Source: Cryptomeria japonica (taxonomy: Eukaryota > Streptophyta > Pinopsida > Cupressales > Cupressaceae). Taken from it: a DNA stretch of 64,000 bases. A program made the position numbers and the translations under genes. The stretch spans positions 503,990,942-504,054,941 of the forward strand of contig NC_081410.1 of the NCBI RefSeq assembly GCF_030272615.1. The letters run 5' to 3'. Positions 23,846-36,942 of this stretch are shown piece by piece. The notes beneath the pieces were generated by a model, which had not been told where the DNA came from, did not search any database, and worked only from the letters and a program-made list of their open reading frames with translations. Every line of letters begins with the position of its first letter. Positions within the stretch are counted from its first letter, which is position 1.

Positions 23846-24419
23846 ATCGGTTTCAATTTTTTATTTTGAGTTATTGATTCAGTTTTGGGTTTTGCATTTA
23901 AGGTTTTAGATCCGGTTTATTTTGAGCTAACATTTTCAGATCTAGCTAACAAACTTGGTGCAGCTTGTCTTGAAAGCAAAATCGTTTGGTTGAAGGCCCC
24001 TATTTTCACAAAGTCTTATGGATCTAAAATTTACCTAACTTGTGTGCTTCCAGGAAGCGGTGATTATTTCAAACAATCCAAACTACTAACAAAGCTTTGT
24101 TGCAGGTCCTTGGCAAGGGTTTTTGGATTTTTATTGTGTGCCTTGTTTTTATAGACTAGCAAACACTTCAATTGGTGCACTAAAATTGAATCATTGTCTT
24201 TTGTGTCTTGAGCAATAGGCTCTTTTTGTTTAATCTTTAGAGGGCCTGTCTTCCTGTGTGGTCATTAGGACTACTAGTGAGAAGAGAATGACCCAAGTGG
24301 TAGCAAAAGAAAAGCCATCTTCTTCCAAACCACTATAAATAACTGTATTCATGGTGAAAACTATGAATAACATGTGCTGATTAGTTCATACTGACACTAT
24401 GTCTCCCCATAAACCCATT

Positions 24420-24800
24420 TTATCAAATTTATTTGATCAGTTGTAGGGCGTAACCCCTACCGGCTGGAAGCCTTCTATATTTACAGAGCTGAAAGTGCCG
24501 CATGTATTGCCACACGAGCGGATGCCTTTACTAGCACCTTTTTATTTTAGAAGCCCAAATCCTTCTAGTTGTTGAGGCAGGAGGTCGGACCTCTGGTAGC
24601 GGCCCACACACATATGGTTCTTAGTAGAGATACAAAGTTCGCCATGGGGAGTTTTCGTGGGGACTGATGCTTGGCTGACCTGAGAAGTGAGTGCCGAGGG
24701 TGGAGCCAGTGAGGTCAAGCATCTAAGTATCCGCTCTGAATAGCGTAGCCTCAGGGGTAAAACCCCATGTGGGATCAACAACTATTGTCTTGGCCAGCCA
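24420..24800 (+). other. GC-rich block in the D leader
   Basis: A ~380-bp block (GGCGTAACCCCTACCGGCTG through AACCCCATGTGGGATC) is far richer in GC than the surrounding leader. It contains self-complementary phrases such as GGAGGTCGGACCTC and GGGGTAAAACCCC. It may be a structured RNA leader element (packaging, ribosome entry or translation control). This is inferred from composition and small palindromes only. Confidence 0.4.
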
Positions 24801-25064
24801 TAAGAATTGTCCTTGACTTATTTTAAACATTCAAACATTCAAGACCAAACATCAAAACATTGTGTCTTTTATGTCTTCAAGTGTATGCAAAACATTTTTA
24901 CATCAAACAACACACTTTTTTTTGAGTCATTTTAGAGTCTAGACACTTACAAACATTGGGTCTTCATCAACATTGTGTCCTCTTGTCACGAAAAATAGTC
25001 AAACAGTTAGATTTGGTTACAACAAAATGACTTCACAGATTGAAAAAAAATTGCACAAATTTTG

Positions 25065-25256
25065 TAGAAACGTGTCTATGTCTGACATAATAGCGTCTGT
25101 GTTGTATAACCACGTTTGTGAAGGGCAGAAATGCGTCTGTGTTTCCAGAATCAACAGTGCACTTTACAAAAATCTTAGAAGCGCGTCTGTGTTAAAAAGA
25201 ACCACGTCTGTGTCAGGAAATCGCGTCTGTGAAGTATACAGGCGCGTTTGTGATCA
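25065..25256 (+). repeat. Leader motif array 2: GCGTCTGTG words
   Basis: Eight variants (ACGTGTCTATG, AGCGTCTGTG, CACGTTTGTG, TGCGTCTGTG, GCGCGTCTGTG, CCACGTCTGTG, TCGCGTCTGTG, GCGCGTTTGTG) fall at roughly 20-25-bp intervals just upstream of gag, in the same orientation as array 1. Confidence 0.75.
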
Positions 25257-25759
25257 GAATTGAAGAAAAAAAAACAAAAAAACTGTTACAGTCCAGCAAA
25301 CAAACATAGTTAGTTTCGGAATTCTTGAGCTTCCTAGGTCATTTCTCCAGGTTTCATTTAGCATTCAACCTGTCTTTGGGTCTCACATAGTCCATCATTG
25401 CTTCACATCTCACATTACATTCACATTTGTTTAAACTTGAGTCAAAAGGTCACTTGCTTGTCCTCATCATACTTTGTCAACACACTACATACAACAACAC
25501 TTTGCTAAGTGCTCCCTCATCAAGGTCTATCACCTTTGGGTCTCATTTGGTCTTACTTAGAGTCAAGGTCAACTTACCTCATCAAGAGAAACTATCCTCT
25601 CTTTGGAAGTCACACCTACTCTACTACATACATACTTGGTCTTACACTTTGGACATTGCAAGTACACCTCAGATTCATTTGCATTCCATCCAACTCTTGG
25701 TCTTCCATACTTTTTCCATTTTTCACCTAGTCTCACACATCTCGGTCAATACCTAGTTC

Positions 25760-27904
25760 ATGGTTGAAACCCATCTTCAAAGATCTAGGAGAGAAACTAA
25801 AGAGGCTCAAGAGTCTGCAAACATGAGTGTCTATGAATATGACAATGATGTCTTTTTCAATATTGATCATAACACATTACCTGATATGGATGCCTATAGA
25901 AACATTCCAAATGTTGAGAACATGGACACTACAAACAACAATGATACACATAATGATGATATGGACAACTTTTTCGTACATTCAGCAGATGTGGAAGAAT
26001 CCATTATGGATCCCCGCTTCAATCGACTGATTGAGGAAATAATGAGGAGGGATAGACAATACTTCTTACAAATGATGGCACAAAGTGGAGCCAAGATCCC
26101 TCATGATTTTGACATGTCTCAAATAATGGAACATAGACCTTTGCAACAAATTCACTCCAACATGGATCAAAGAAGGCCTAATAGTGGAGGCAATAGAGGA
26201 CCACATATGGTGCTTGAATCATCATCATCTTTGTTTCAAAAACTAGAGGTCCCACATACACATGGTCAAGCATATGATACTCACCTTCGCAGACCATTAT
26301 GGAAGTCTTACGCAGAAAAATATGCTCAATCACATATCAATGCTAAGGATCAACCACCAAAGCAATTGGATATTCAAAGGCATGCTCAAAATTTGGACAC
26401 AAGGAAACCCCGTGTCAAATTTGGGGGCAACACATTAGAACATGACATGCCTGTAGAGTATGGTATACATGGACAAAATAGATATTTCATTCCTCAACAT
26501 GAATCTATACCAAGTGGTCCATATACGCAGCATCACTATAGACCTCCTCCATATGAACATGTGTATGATCAATATCATCCATATATGCAACATGCTCCTC
26601 CTCCAATTGGTGCCTCAAGCATGGGGTATGGTCCAAGAAGTCGATCTCCACCTAAGAGAAATTTGGAGCAACAAATCAGGGACTTACAAAAGAAAATGGA
26701 GGACATAAATACACCAAAGCCAACATACACAATGAGAGACATATATCCTTATCCATTTGACAAGAGCATTCCAATGCCTCCTTTTCCTACACACTTTGTA
26801 ACACCTAAATTTGATAAGTATAGAGGAAAAGGGGATCCTAAGGCACACATAAGACATTTTTTCACAACTTGCATTGAGGTAGCAGCAGAAGAGACATATT
26901 TGATGAGATTATTCCCACAAAGCTTAGGTGATCAAGCTATGGAATGGTTCTCCCAACTCCCACCTGGTATTAAGTCATGGGGTGACTTAGCAAAGGCATT
27001 TATCCAACATTTCTCTTACAACATAGAGACAGACATATCAGTCACTACTTTGTGCAACACCAAGCAAAAAGATGGAGAGTCTTTTTCATCATTTTTACAA
27101 AGATGGAGGAATCTAGCTAGCAGATGCTCTTGTGAAATTCCACAAAAACAAATGGTAGAAATGTTCACCCAGAATGTTAATAAAGACATTGGCTATGATC
27201 TAAGGAAAGCTTGTCTATCCACCTTCAAGGACGTCATTGAAAAAGGCTTAGCAACAGAAAAGGTCCTAATTGAACAAGGAGTCATTAAGATATTCAAGGA
27301 AAACAAAGATGACTTTAAAGGAAAAGACAAGCCAAGATTTTGGAATAAAAACAAGAACATAGTCAATGATGGTGTTGTTGATGCCAATATAGTGCAACCC
27401 AAATTCATTTTTTCCGGATCAAGCTCTACAAACAATCAAGTGAATACTCAAACAACTTCTAAATCATGAAGGAAGTACACTCCATTGGGAGAACCACTTT
27501 AGTCAGTTTTCAAGAAGCTTGTGGCAAACAAGGTAACCACAATTCCAGATTTTCCTCCATATGAACCAAAGGTTAAACCAAATTGGTGGAATGATGATGA
27601 GTATTGTGAATTTCATAAGAGCAAGGGTCATGAGACAGGAAATTGTCATCGACTGAAGAACATCATACAAGATCTCATTGATAGAGGTGACATTGAGATT
27701 GAGGGACACTCATCCAATCAAGAACATGAGATGTTTAAGGAACCATTCCCAAAACATGACAAGGGAAAAGCTAAAGCCACAGATGATCAAACCAACTATA
27801 CCAGAGCATCCTATAACTATGATTCAACTATCAATCACATTTCTATGGACAATTACGTTTCTACCATTATCATCAAGGACAAAAACCCTGAGAATTCTAC
27901 CTGA
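25760..27904 (+). pseudogene. gag: Element D gag (capsid/nucleocapsid region)
   Basis: The frame opens with ATG at 25760. An acidic, His/Tyr/Pro-rich N-terminal part (about residues 1-310) contains a short coiled coil (LEQQIRDLQKKMED). A retrotransposon-gag domain follows, with the block FDKYRGKGDPKAHIRHF, then AMEWFSQLPPGIKSWGDLAK and RWRNLASRC. A zinc knuckle (C-x2-H-x4-H-x4-C in CEFHKSKGHETGNCHRLKN) lies at about 27606-27665. Role: assembly of the cytoplasmic particle and RNA binding. Stops at 27467 (TGA), 27500 (TAG) and 27902 (TGA) interrupt an otherwise continuous frame shared with pol, so the element encoded a single Gag-Pol polyprotein. Confidence 0.88.
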
Positions 27905-28849
27905 AGACCCAATATTGTCCTAAAAGGTGTTGGATCTTCTTCCAAACCTAGCTCTGAATGTCATGTTACAACCCATCGAGGTAAATTTACTTCGCAAGGT
28001 GCTCTAGCCAAAAACACCCCATCTTCATCAACCAAGCCTAAGTACGACCTTGTAGAACAGTTAGGGAAAACACACGTGCTCATCTCCATTCTTGAGCTCC
28101 TACGCATATCCCTCGCACATAAGGCCATTCTTGACAAAATCTTGAGAGACACTGCCATTCCTACTGATTTGAATGTGGACCAGTTTCAAGCCATGGTGGG
28201 ATACCTTTCCATTCCACATTCCCTTACATTCACAGAAGTCGACGACGCCTCCGTAAGTCAGCCACATAATGCACCACTACACATTGAAGCCTTCATACAC
28301 AAACATTGAATAAAACAAGTCCTGATAGATGGAGGAACTGGTCTAAACATTTGTACATTGAGCACAATTAAAAAATTGGGATATTCTGATAAAGATGTGA
28401 ATTCTACAAATCAAATCACCATCAAGGCATATGATGATGAAGAGCGTTCATCCAAGGGCACAGTCACCTTACCTCTCAGAGTTGTACCAGTTACAAAGGA
28501 TGTGGTTTGTCAAGTCCTAGATCTAGATCTCACTTATAACATATTGCCAGGACATCCTTGGATTCATGAAATGAGGGAAATCCCATCTACATATCACCAA
28601 TGCATTAAGTTTCCTCACAATGGAGTGGAGGTAACAGTTAATGGTGATCCTAATCCATTCATATAGTGCAGTAACCTGAGATCAAAAACTGAGACCATCA
28701 TTCCTAGTAATCGCGAAGCTATTCCTTCTTCGGCATACATTAATCCTAAGTCATTAAAACCTTCGACATCAAAACAAGGTGAGCTTAAAGGCAAATTTCA
28801 GGACAAGGGCATGGGGGAATACACTTTAAATCAGACCATGTACTTATGA
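27905..28849 (+). pseudogene. Element D aspartic protease region
   Basis: This is in the same frame as gag. VLIDGGTGLNICTLSTIKKL (about 28320-28380) carries the catalytic Asp in a D-G-G form instead of the usual D-T/S-G. This form is frequent in Tat-like plant elements to my knowledge. A YNILPGHPWIHEM motif (about 28537-28572) closes the fold. Upstream, 28076-28250 is a helical segment (ISILELLRISLAHKAILDKI) of unknown role. Stops: TGA 28307, TAG 28664, TGA 28847. Role: cleavage of the polyprotein. Confidence 0.8.
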
Positions 28850-29674
28850 CAAGTCATGAGTTCACCAAAAGAATATGGAAGACCACATCCTAACAAGCAA
28901 GTATCCATCATGGTACTTAAATGGGACCCTACTACCTTTCAAAGATGGGGTGAACTAGAAGAGGAAGACTTATACAAAATGCTTTACAAAGACATTGAAG
29001 ATGATACACAAGATCACATCAGTCTACCATGTGAGAAATATGGCAAAGGTTTTAAGATTCTACAAAAATTTGGGTATGATGGAAAAAGCCTTCTTGGGTT
29101 ACGAATGGAAGGCATCATTGAACCTTTACAACCTGAATTGACTTTCAAAAAGGAATGCTTGAAAGGACTTGGTTTCTTGACTTCCAAGGTCCACACTCAA
29201 AGGACAGAAGAAGCCTTACAAATCAAAGCTGCCAAAATTCAACAAGAGGATCGCTATTCCATAGAATCCAACGAATGGGAATGGGGTTCAGACAAATCCT
29301 CCAGTGACTACGAGCTCACCAAAACATTCAGAGAGCCAGATGAACCCACAGAAGAAGAGGAATTTTACAAAAAGTTCAAAGTTGGCCAAGAAACAACCCA
29401 TGAGGATTCCACACAGTCCTTATCTCAAGGTTCTAGGTTGAAATCACATAGGATGAGAACACCTGTCCTAGAATGCGCTACTAGTGATGATAATTTGGAT
29501 TTGCTCGCGATCGAGACTGATGAGGAGAGTGCCATCGATGACCTCAATAATTACCTAGACATACCCGAATATAACTGCATCTTCACTCTTACCCCCGCTA
29601 ACTTCAAAGACATTAAAGGCCTTCCCCTTGTTCACCACCAACTCATTGACTGGGATCATGAAGGACCTGCATAG
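28850..29674 (+). pseudogene. Element D G-patch domain between protease and RT
   Basis: The 272-codon segment contains GKGFKILQKFGYDGKSLLGL (about 29044-29103), then RMEGIIEPLQPE and KGLGF. This is the Gly-rich pattern of a G-patch, an RNA-binding or helicase-activating module. The rest is acidic and low in complexity, ending with a TPANFKDIKGLP stretch. It is in frame with protease and RT and bounded by TAG at 29672. G-patch modules next to protease are known in some retroviruses and plant retroelements. The function here is inferred. Confidence 0.65.
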
Positions 29675-31460
29675 TTTGACACATTCCAAAATGATGAAGC
29701 TTTTATTGACTATCTTGGCATACGAGATGATCTTCCCCTTGGGGACCATAAAGTGGGATACACTATAGAACTCAATAGCATGGCATATTTTGGTGAGGGT
29801 GTCGGACCTTCCAGTCACAAAAATGTGAAAATAAGAACAAACCAAGGGTCTTATGGCAAAAACCACACTGTGGCGTTGTCTGATCCCAAAAAAGTAAAAA
29901 GAAAGGACGTATCTGAGGGTGAAAACCTCTCTGAGGCACCTGAAGATGGAAGGCTCGACATTCTCCCAACATCATATGAGGAAAAGTCATCCATGTTGGT
30001 AGAGGAGACTATCAAAACAAACATTTGTACAGAAGAGGTTCCACACAACATATTCTTGGCTCAATCATTAACGGAGTCAGAAAGGTCAAAATTCATAAGT
30101 TTCTTCAAAGAATGACAAATCAACTTTGCATGGTCATACGCTGATATGCCTAGATTGGATCCAAATTTGGTAATGCATCATTTGACAGTTAAACCAGGGG
30201 CAAAACTAGTGAAACAGAAATTAAGAAAGATGCATCCACAAGTGGCATTACTAGTCAAAGAAGAACTTGAGAAATTATTGGATGTCGGATTCATAAGCCC
30301 AATTGATTATCCTGAATGGATCTCCAACTTAGTGCTTGTTAGTAAACCAGATCGTAGCATCAAAATATGTATAGATTTCAGAGACATCAACAAAGCTTGT
30401 CCAAAGGATGACTTCCCATTACCAAATATTGACTTGATTGTTGATCTCACAGCAGGTCATGAAATGTTATCATTGATGGATGGATTCTCTGGTTATAATC
30501 AAATAAAGATCACGCCCGAGGATCAACATAAAACATCATTCACTTGTCCTTGGGGAACCTTCTGCTGGAATGTCATGCCCTTCAGACTAAAAAATGCAGG
30601 CACTACATATCAAAGAGACATGACTACTATCTTTCATGATCTCATGCACGTAACTATGGAAGATTATGTCGATGACCTCTTAGGTAAATCAACAGACAGA
30701 AATACACATTTGGACATACTTTCAGTCATCTTTGATCGGTTGGAAAAATACAAAGTAAGATTAAACCCCAAGAAATGTGTTTTTGGAGTAACCTCTGGGA
30801 AGCTCCTAGGATTCATTGTATCCAAAAGAGGAATCGAAGCTGATCCAGCAAAAGTCAAGGCCATCTTGGAGATGCAACCACCAAGAAATATCAATCAACT
30901 TCGGTCCTTACAAGGCAGACTCCAGTCCATACGAAGATTCATAGCGCAACTTGCAGATAAGTGTAATCCTTTTCAGCACTTGCTACATAAAAACATCAAA
31001 TTCAAATGGGATGATAACTATCAACAGGCTTTCCAGACGCTCAAGATTATCTTTTGAATCCGCCAATTCTGATGCCACCAGTTCCAGATCAGCCTCTATT
31101 ACTATATATATCAGCTACTCCAACAGCACTGGGGGCACTCTTAGCACAACAAATTGCTGAGGGCAAGGAAAAAGCAATATACTATATCAGTCACACATTG
31201 GTGGGATATGAGCTAAAATACACACCAATTGAGCGTGCATGTCTCACCGTGGTCTTTGCTTCATAGAAATTATGACATTACATGCTCACTCATAAGACTA
31301 AGTTGGTTGCAAGAATCGATCCATTGAAATACCTTCTCAATAAAGCAACACTTACTGGGCGACTAGCCAAATGGGTAATGATCCTGAGTGAATTCGACAA
31401 AGAGTATGTGGACATAAAAGCAATAAAAGGACAACCATCATAGATCAATTAGCAGATGCC
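29675..31460 (+). pseudogene. Element D reverse transcriptase and first RNase H
   Basis: RT runs from about 30146. Landmarks are KEELEKLLDVGFISPIDYPE, SNLVLVSKPDRSIKICIDFR, KACPKDDFPLPNID and the active site MEDYVDDLLGK (Tyr-Val-Asp-Asp, about 30657-30689), with GFIVSKRGIEADPAKV in the thumb. Upstream (29675-30115) lies a linker. RNase H 1 follows, with LYISATPTALGALLAQQ (about 31090-31140), YYISHTLVGYELKYTPIERA and HYMLTHKTKLVARIDPLKYL. Its first catalytic position reads Ala-Thr rather than Asp, as expected for a degenerate RNase H in dual-RNH elements. Defects: TGA 30113, a one-base frameshift at about 31055, TAG 31264 (Gln expected) and TGA 31273 (Arg expected). Confidence 0.88.
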
Positions 31461-31810
31461 CCCATGATAGATGATGTTCCTCTAAGTTCAAAATTTCCAG
31501 ATGAATCCATTTTAACAATGTCACATGCAAAGCCATGGCAACTGTACTTCGATGGCTCATACACACAGCATGGGGTAGGAGCTGGCATCCTCTTTATAAC
31601 TCCTAAGGGGATTCTATACCAAAGTCATGCCGCTTATCATTTCCTTTCACTAACAATATAGCGGAATATGAGGCATTAACAACTGGATTACGGATTGCAG
31701 TTCAGTGGAAGATCCAGGAACTTCGTGTTTTTGGGGACTCTCAACTTGTAATCCGTTAAGCAACTAATGAGTACCAAACAAAAGATGAAAAATTAATTCC
31801 TTACAAACAA
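31461..31810 (+). pseudogene. Element D second (archaeal-like) RNase H
   Basis: KPWQLYFDGSYTQHGVGAGI carries the first Asp (D-G-S). FPFTNNIAEYEAL gives the Glu and LRVFGDSQLVIR the second Asp. The D-E-D residues therefore remain, although frameshifts occur near 31440 and 31650 and a TAA lies at 31757 (Gln expected). A second RNase H between the first RNase H and integrase defines the Tat lineage. Role: removal of RNA from RNA-DNA hybrids during reverse transcription. Confidence 0.82.
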
Positions 31811-33283
31811 ATGGTGGATGACCTGAAACAACACTTCACAAAGATAGACTTTGAGCAGATACCAAGAGAGCAGAATTGCGCTGCAGATGCCATGGCTACA
31901 ATTGCTTCACTGATCAATCTACCTCCAAATGAGACCTGCTATGAGTTCTTGGTGGATAACCTTTTGGTTCCTTCATATGAGATCATTCCTATAGAGACGA
32001 TATGTGTTGTCGGTCCCGAGTCCCAGTTATATGGTTCCATTTTTACATACCTTCGTGACAATACCCTACCTCCTGATCTATCAAATAACCAATGTCGCAC
32101 TTTCATTCGTCAATCCTCCCTATATGTCATTTCGGTTGATATCCTATACTGGCAAGGTCTAGATGGCACTCTCCTTAGATGTTTAGAAAGTGACGAAGCT
32201 CAGATTGCGTTATGGGAAGTACATGAAGGGATATGTGGTCCACATGCTAGTGGTCCTACCTTGGCCAAGAAACTTATCAGGACTGGATATTACTGGCCCA
32301 ATATGGAAAAGGACTCATATCAGTTTGTCAAGAAATGTAAGAAATGTCAAATTCATGGAGACCTCATACATGCGCCAGCACAAGAACTTCAACCAATTGC
32401 ATCTCCTTAGCCCTTTTGTCAATGGGGACTCGATCTTATAGGCAAGATTCATCCTCCTTCTTCCAATGGTCATAAATTCATTATCACTACCACAGAGTAT
32501 TTCACAAAATGGATTGAGGCTGTACCTCTCACACAAGTCACTAGAAAACAGATTGCTACGTTCATCCTCAATTATATCATTTGCCGATACGGTATTCCTA
32601 TTTCCATTATCACTGATAACGGGCATCCCTTCAAAAATCAGAATGTTCGTGAACTTTGTGACCACTTCCATATTTCTCATCATTTCTCCATGCCATATTA
32701 TGCCCAAGGTAATGGTCAAGCTGAGGTGTCTAATAAGACAATCCTTAAAATCCTCAAAAAGACAGTCGATGACGTTGGCTGTAATTGGCATATCCAACTT
32801 AATCCTGCACTTTGGGCATACTGCACAAGTGTTTGCACACCCATAGGAGCTACACCCTATTCACTTGTCGACGGTGCTAAAGCTATCTTGCCTATTGAGG
32901 TCGAGCTACCCTCTTTATGAGTCTCTTTGCAAAACATTATCAGTGATGAAGACTATAGGGTCTCTCGCTTACAAGAACTTGAACTATTGGATGAACAAAG
33001 ACAAACTGCTTTTAATCATCTCAAGGCTTATCAACAACAAATGAGTCACAGCTACAATCACAAGGTCAAGCCTCGCACATTTGAGGTAGGTGATTTGGTT
33101 CTCAGAGAAAACCCCAAAAATCAGAAAGACGGAGAGAAGAAGGGCAAGTTTGAACCAAATTGGCTTGGTCCTTACATCATTACAGCAGCATATGGATCTG
33201 GGGCATATTAGCTCTCAACTATAGAAGGTGAGACTTTGAAGGATCCTATCAACAACATGCACCTTCGCAGGTTCTACATATAG
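31811..33283 (+). pseudogene. Element D integrase
   Basis: An HHCC zinc-binding domain is visible: His in VHEGICGPHASGPTLAKKLI, then RTGYYWPNMEKD, with the Cys pair in KKCKKCQ (32218-32350). The DDE core gives Asp in FCQWGLDLIGKI (about 32414-32450), Asp in ISIITDNGHPFKNQNV (about 32596-32645) and Glu in QGNGQAEVSNKTIL (about 32705-32745). A C-terminal FEVGDLVLRENP / NWLGPYII / MHLRRFYI module ends at a TAG at 33281. Interior stops: TAG 32408, TGA 32918 (Arg expected) and TAG 33209 (Gln expected). No chromodomain is seen, as usual for Tat elements. Confidence 0.88.
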
Positions 33284-34966
33284 CTCTTTGTAATATCCCA
33301 ATTCAAAAATACAAAAAAATTATAAAACAAAAAAATCGTTACTTGGTGAAAACCTAGCAAACAGGTGCCTTGTGACACAAAAAAAATTGAAAAAATCAAA
33401 AAAGTAAAGAGAAATAATTTCGTCCAATGGTGAAAACCACTTCAGTGGCACCCTGGGCAAGTACCATGGTGAAAACTGGGTCACCAGTGCCATGTGTAGA
33501 GACATTGCTCCTCCCTCCTTCAGGATTCTCTTTCATCCTTTCACTTTGCACACACTCACAACCTATTCGTTCATAATAAACTTACCCATTCCCATCATGG
33601 CTTGTTATTGATCTACCCAAGATTGGTTAGCCATTCATAATAAACCTCCCTTTCCATCCATAATAAATCAACTCCTATCTCTGGCTAAGGCAAATCCTAC
33701 ATCTAGTGATGGGTGTGGAACTAACAACATCACATGTTTCAAGTAAAGTTTCTTCCAGCTTCCTTCAGTCTATCCGCGCACAATCCGCAATAAAGAAACA
33801 TTTGCATCACAGATCCGCAATAAAGTTTCATCTTCTCCACAATAAAGTATTAGTTTCATGGATTCAGTCAATTTCAGATGAGACACAACAACAACAATGG
33901 GCTTAAACAAATCAAATCTTTCAACAGACTCAGACAACATATGGTTCCGGGCTATCTATCCTTTTTGTGAAAGTAAACATTGTGACCATAATCAAATAAG
34001 ACTTATACAAGTGACAAGAGACACTAAACTTGAGGACTATAGTGGATGTTGGTGTCGAGTCTTGGTTTTCTTTTGATTTTATCTTTTTGGTGACATGTCT
34101 TTTAGCTTTTCCATGATGTCTCTAACTAGAGATTTTTATCTCCAGGATGTCTTTGACTAGAAAGGTGAGGATGGGGTATCGTTGCCTATTTTTCTTTTGC
34201 TGTCTGTGGATTGTCTCTTAGTAATGCTATGACTTGTCCAAGGATATGAGGACACTGAGAGTCTAGTATGAACTGGGGCATTCCTTGTTTGTGACTATCT
34301 TATCTCCATGCAAACGGGTACAATGACTTTCTAGGTCGAACATATGCCTCGATTGTCATAACCTACTTGCCATAATAACTCTTAATGATGATAATGCACA
34401 AGAAGCTCTCTCACTTTCATATCTTCTATCTTCCATCCCCCTTTCTTGATTGACTTCCATCGTCCTTCTCGAGTCTGCGTAGCCTGCTATCACATGACTG
34501 AGTATAATGACACACCAAAACATTTGCATTTCATGTAGTTGCACCTACATTATCACATGTTAGCATTTCATACATACATATAGATATCATAATTGCATCA
34601 CATCCTACACACAACACGTGTTAGAACATTTTATATTCTCATCATGTAAATAGTTATTTGCATTGTCATATCCATCTGCATTTCATACATTCACATTTGC
34701 ATCATGCATAACATATAAAACATAAAAGAATAAAAATATTGCATTGCATCATATACATATTTGCATCCATATCATAAGCATCACATAGAAACATCACATC
34801 ACATAGGTACACATGTATATAGTTGCCGCAAAGAAGAATCATCTCATATATATATAAAGTGTCATGATACAATGATGTCAAAATACATATGGCTACAATC
34901 ACCCGAAGGTGTCTACATCATCATACAAAAATGACACAATACTGATACATAGGGAGCCCTCTACGG
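33284..34966. other. Element D spacer between integrase and the antisense gene
   Basis: About 1.7 kb without a gene on either strand. 33330-33500 repeats TGGTGAAAAC phrases with local inverted pairs (CAGTGGCAC, CACCAGTGCC). 34540-34960 is rich in CAT/ATG words (CATCACAT, CATACATACAT) and resembles decayed microsatellite. It would be the 3' UTR side of both the sense pol and the antisense PMD transcript. Confidence 0.5.
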
Positions 34967-36942
34967 CTATGATGAACTCCCTCCCTCAGAGCTGCCTGGC
35001 CTTGATAGAATCTGAGCCCCCGAAGGACCCGCCCCAAGATCATCCCTCCTGTCTCCTCTATCTGGTGGTGGTGGAGGACCCATAACCCCACCACTAGACG
35101 CCTGTCTCCTCCGACTCCCTCCCATAGCTATCGTTGTCCGCGATGGTCTATGGAAGCTCCTTGCCCGCTGATCAGCTGGCACTGCACCATAATAAAGATC
35201 TTGCTAGTAGGCAATCTCCTCCCCTGCCCATAGGACGTAGGCATATCCAGCCCCTGTGTCCTCTGTCGCCTGCCTCCCAGCCCTTAGTGCTATCTCAGCC
35301 TCTGTGTAGCGCTGAATGGCCTGATCCCACTCCCTCTCAGTATCTCTAAGCCGCCTCTTGAGCCTATCCCTCTCCCTCTCCAGGTCCTGGATCTCATCTG
35401 CCTGTCCCTAGCAGATCTCCCTCAGCTCCGTCAGCTCATCCTCCTCTGCCTCAGCCCCCTGTGGCTCCCCCTGTATAGGTGCCTACCCCTATACCTATGC
35501 CTGTACTGGTGCTTGTACTAGTGCCTGTATTGGTACCTATCCCTGTATCTATCCTTGTACCTATCCCTGTACCTGCACCTGTCTGGGACCCTGTGCTGCT
35601 AGCACCTATAGTGGTAATCCACCATGACCCCTCACCACCCGAGCCTGCCTGTCCTCTCCACCCTCCCTCCACAGTGCTAGCCTCCTCTCTCCAACTGCCC
35701 CCCTCCTCCTCCATCAGCCTCTACCCCCATCATCTCCATCATCATCACCATCCCCACCACCATCTCCATCTAGTAGCTCTCCCGGATCCGTCAGGCATGG
35801 GAATGGATGCTCAGCCCAATATGCTGTGTACTCGGCATCCATGTTGACATCCTCAATCTCTGGCCACATATCCCAGGGTAGGGGCATCATATCCACTAGC
35901 TATGTAATAGTCTAATCATATGATAATAAGGGCCCAAACTGCACCTGATCCCTAACAGTCCATGCATACATGCCTGAACCCCGTGGCATCCACTGGATCC
36001 TGCCGAACTACCTACCCACCCTGTCCACTAGCTACCTCTCCAATACATAGGGCATCCGCCCAATTAGATACCTGCTCCATAAGGTGTAGGGAAGCTCTAC
36101 CACATCATCCTCCCACTACTCACATCCCAAGTATGGCCTCCATATAACCGTATCAATGTCATCAATCACCCACCGTGAGTGCTCTAACTTGCCAATCCGT
36201 GGCTGCGAAGTGATCATGTCATACAAGTGTACAAAAATATGTCTATGACCTCTGCCCCTAAAATGTATTGGTCTCGTCACTGGCAGATGCTCATAGGCCC
36301 ACACCTGTAACAATGTGACCCCGCAGCCCAATCCCATTAACCCGTGGTACACAAACTGATGCAGCTCATAATATAGGTGTGCTAGCACACATGGTCCCCA
36401 GGCATATCTGGTGTGCTGTGTCACCAGTGTCTCTAATGTACCTCCCCAGCCCACAGCCAACCCTCGTGTCGCTCTATCAAGACACAAGAACCCACTGATC
36501 GCTACTCCTATCACTGCTGGCAGTGCTAATCCTGTAGCACTCATGGTGTCCCAAGCCACATGTCCTGCCCTGATCTCTAGACTTGGGTCCTGGAACACTT
36601 GTCTCAGGGCCTCCCTGTCTCTGTCTCGATCGTATGGAATCAGCTCCCCATTGATCGGTATCCGCAGAATCTTGTATACATCCTCCAGGGTGAGTGTCAT
36701 CTCACCCATCGGCAAATGGAACGTACAAGTCTCAGAGTGCCATCTCTCCACTAGTGTAGTCAGCAATCCCATGTTCACCCAAAACTCAGGCACATACAGA
36801 ATATGTCTCAGACCCATAGCCTTAATCGTAGCTCGGTCCTCAAAGGTCAGCTCAGGTCTCAATCTCTGAGTCGATGGGAATCTCTCCCGTGACTCCAACA
36901 TAGGCAAATACTCCTGCAGTCAAGCAAATCAATCATGTCAGT

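Noticed and set aside
23594-25263. Plus-strand ORFs of 70-100 codons in the D leader
   Set aside because: They lie across the CGTCTGTG word arrays and the leader, have no domain, and are not in a conserved relation to gag.
25760-33283. Element D as an endogenous virus with an envelope gene
   Set aside because: No envelope-like frame, signal peptide or fusion motif occurs after integrase. The only additional gene is the antisense PMD gene.
35479-35847. Plus-strand Pro/Val/Ser-rich ORF of 122 codons
   Set aside because: It is the complement of the low-complexity tail of the antisense PMD gene.
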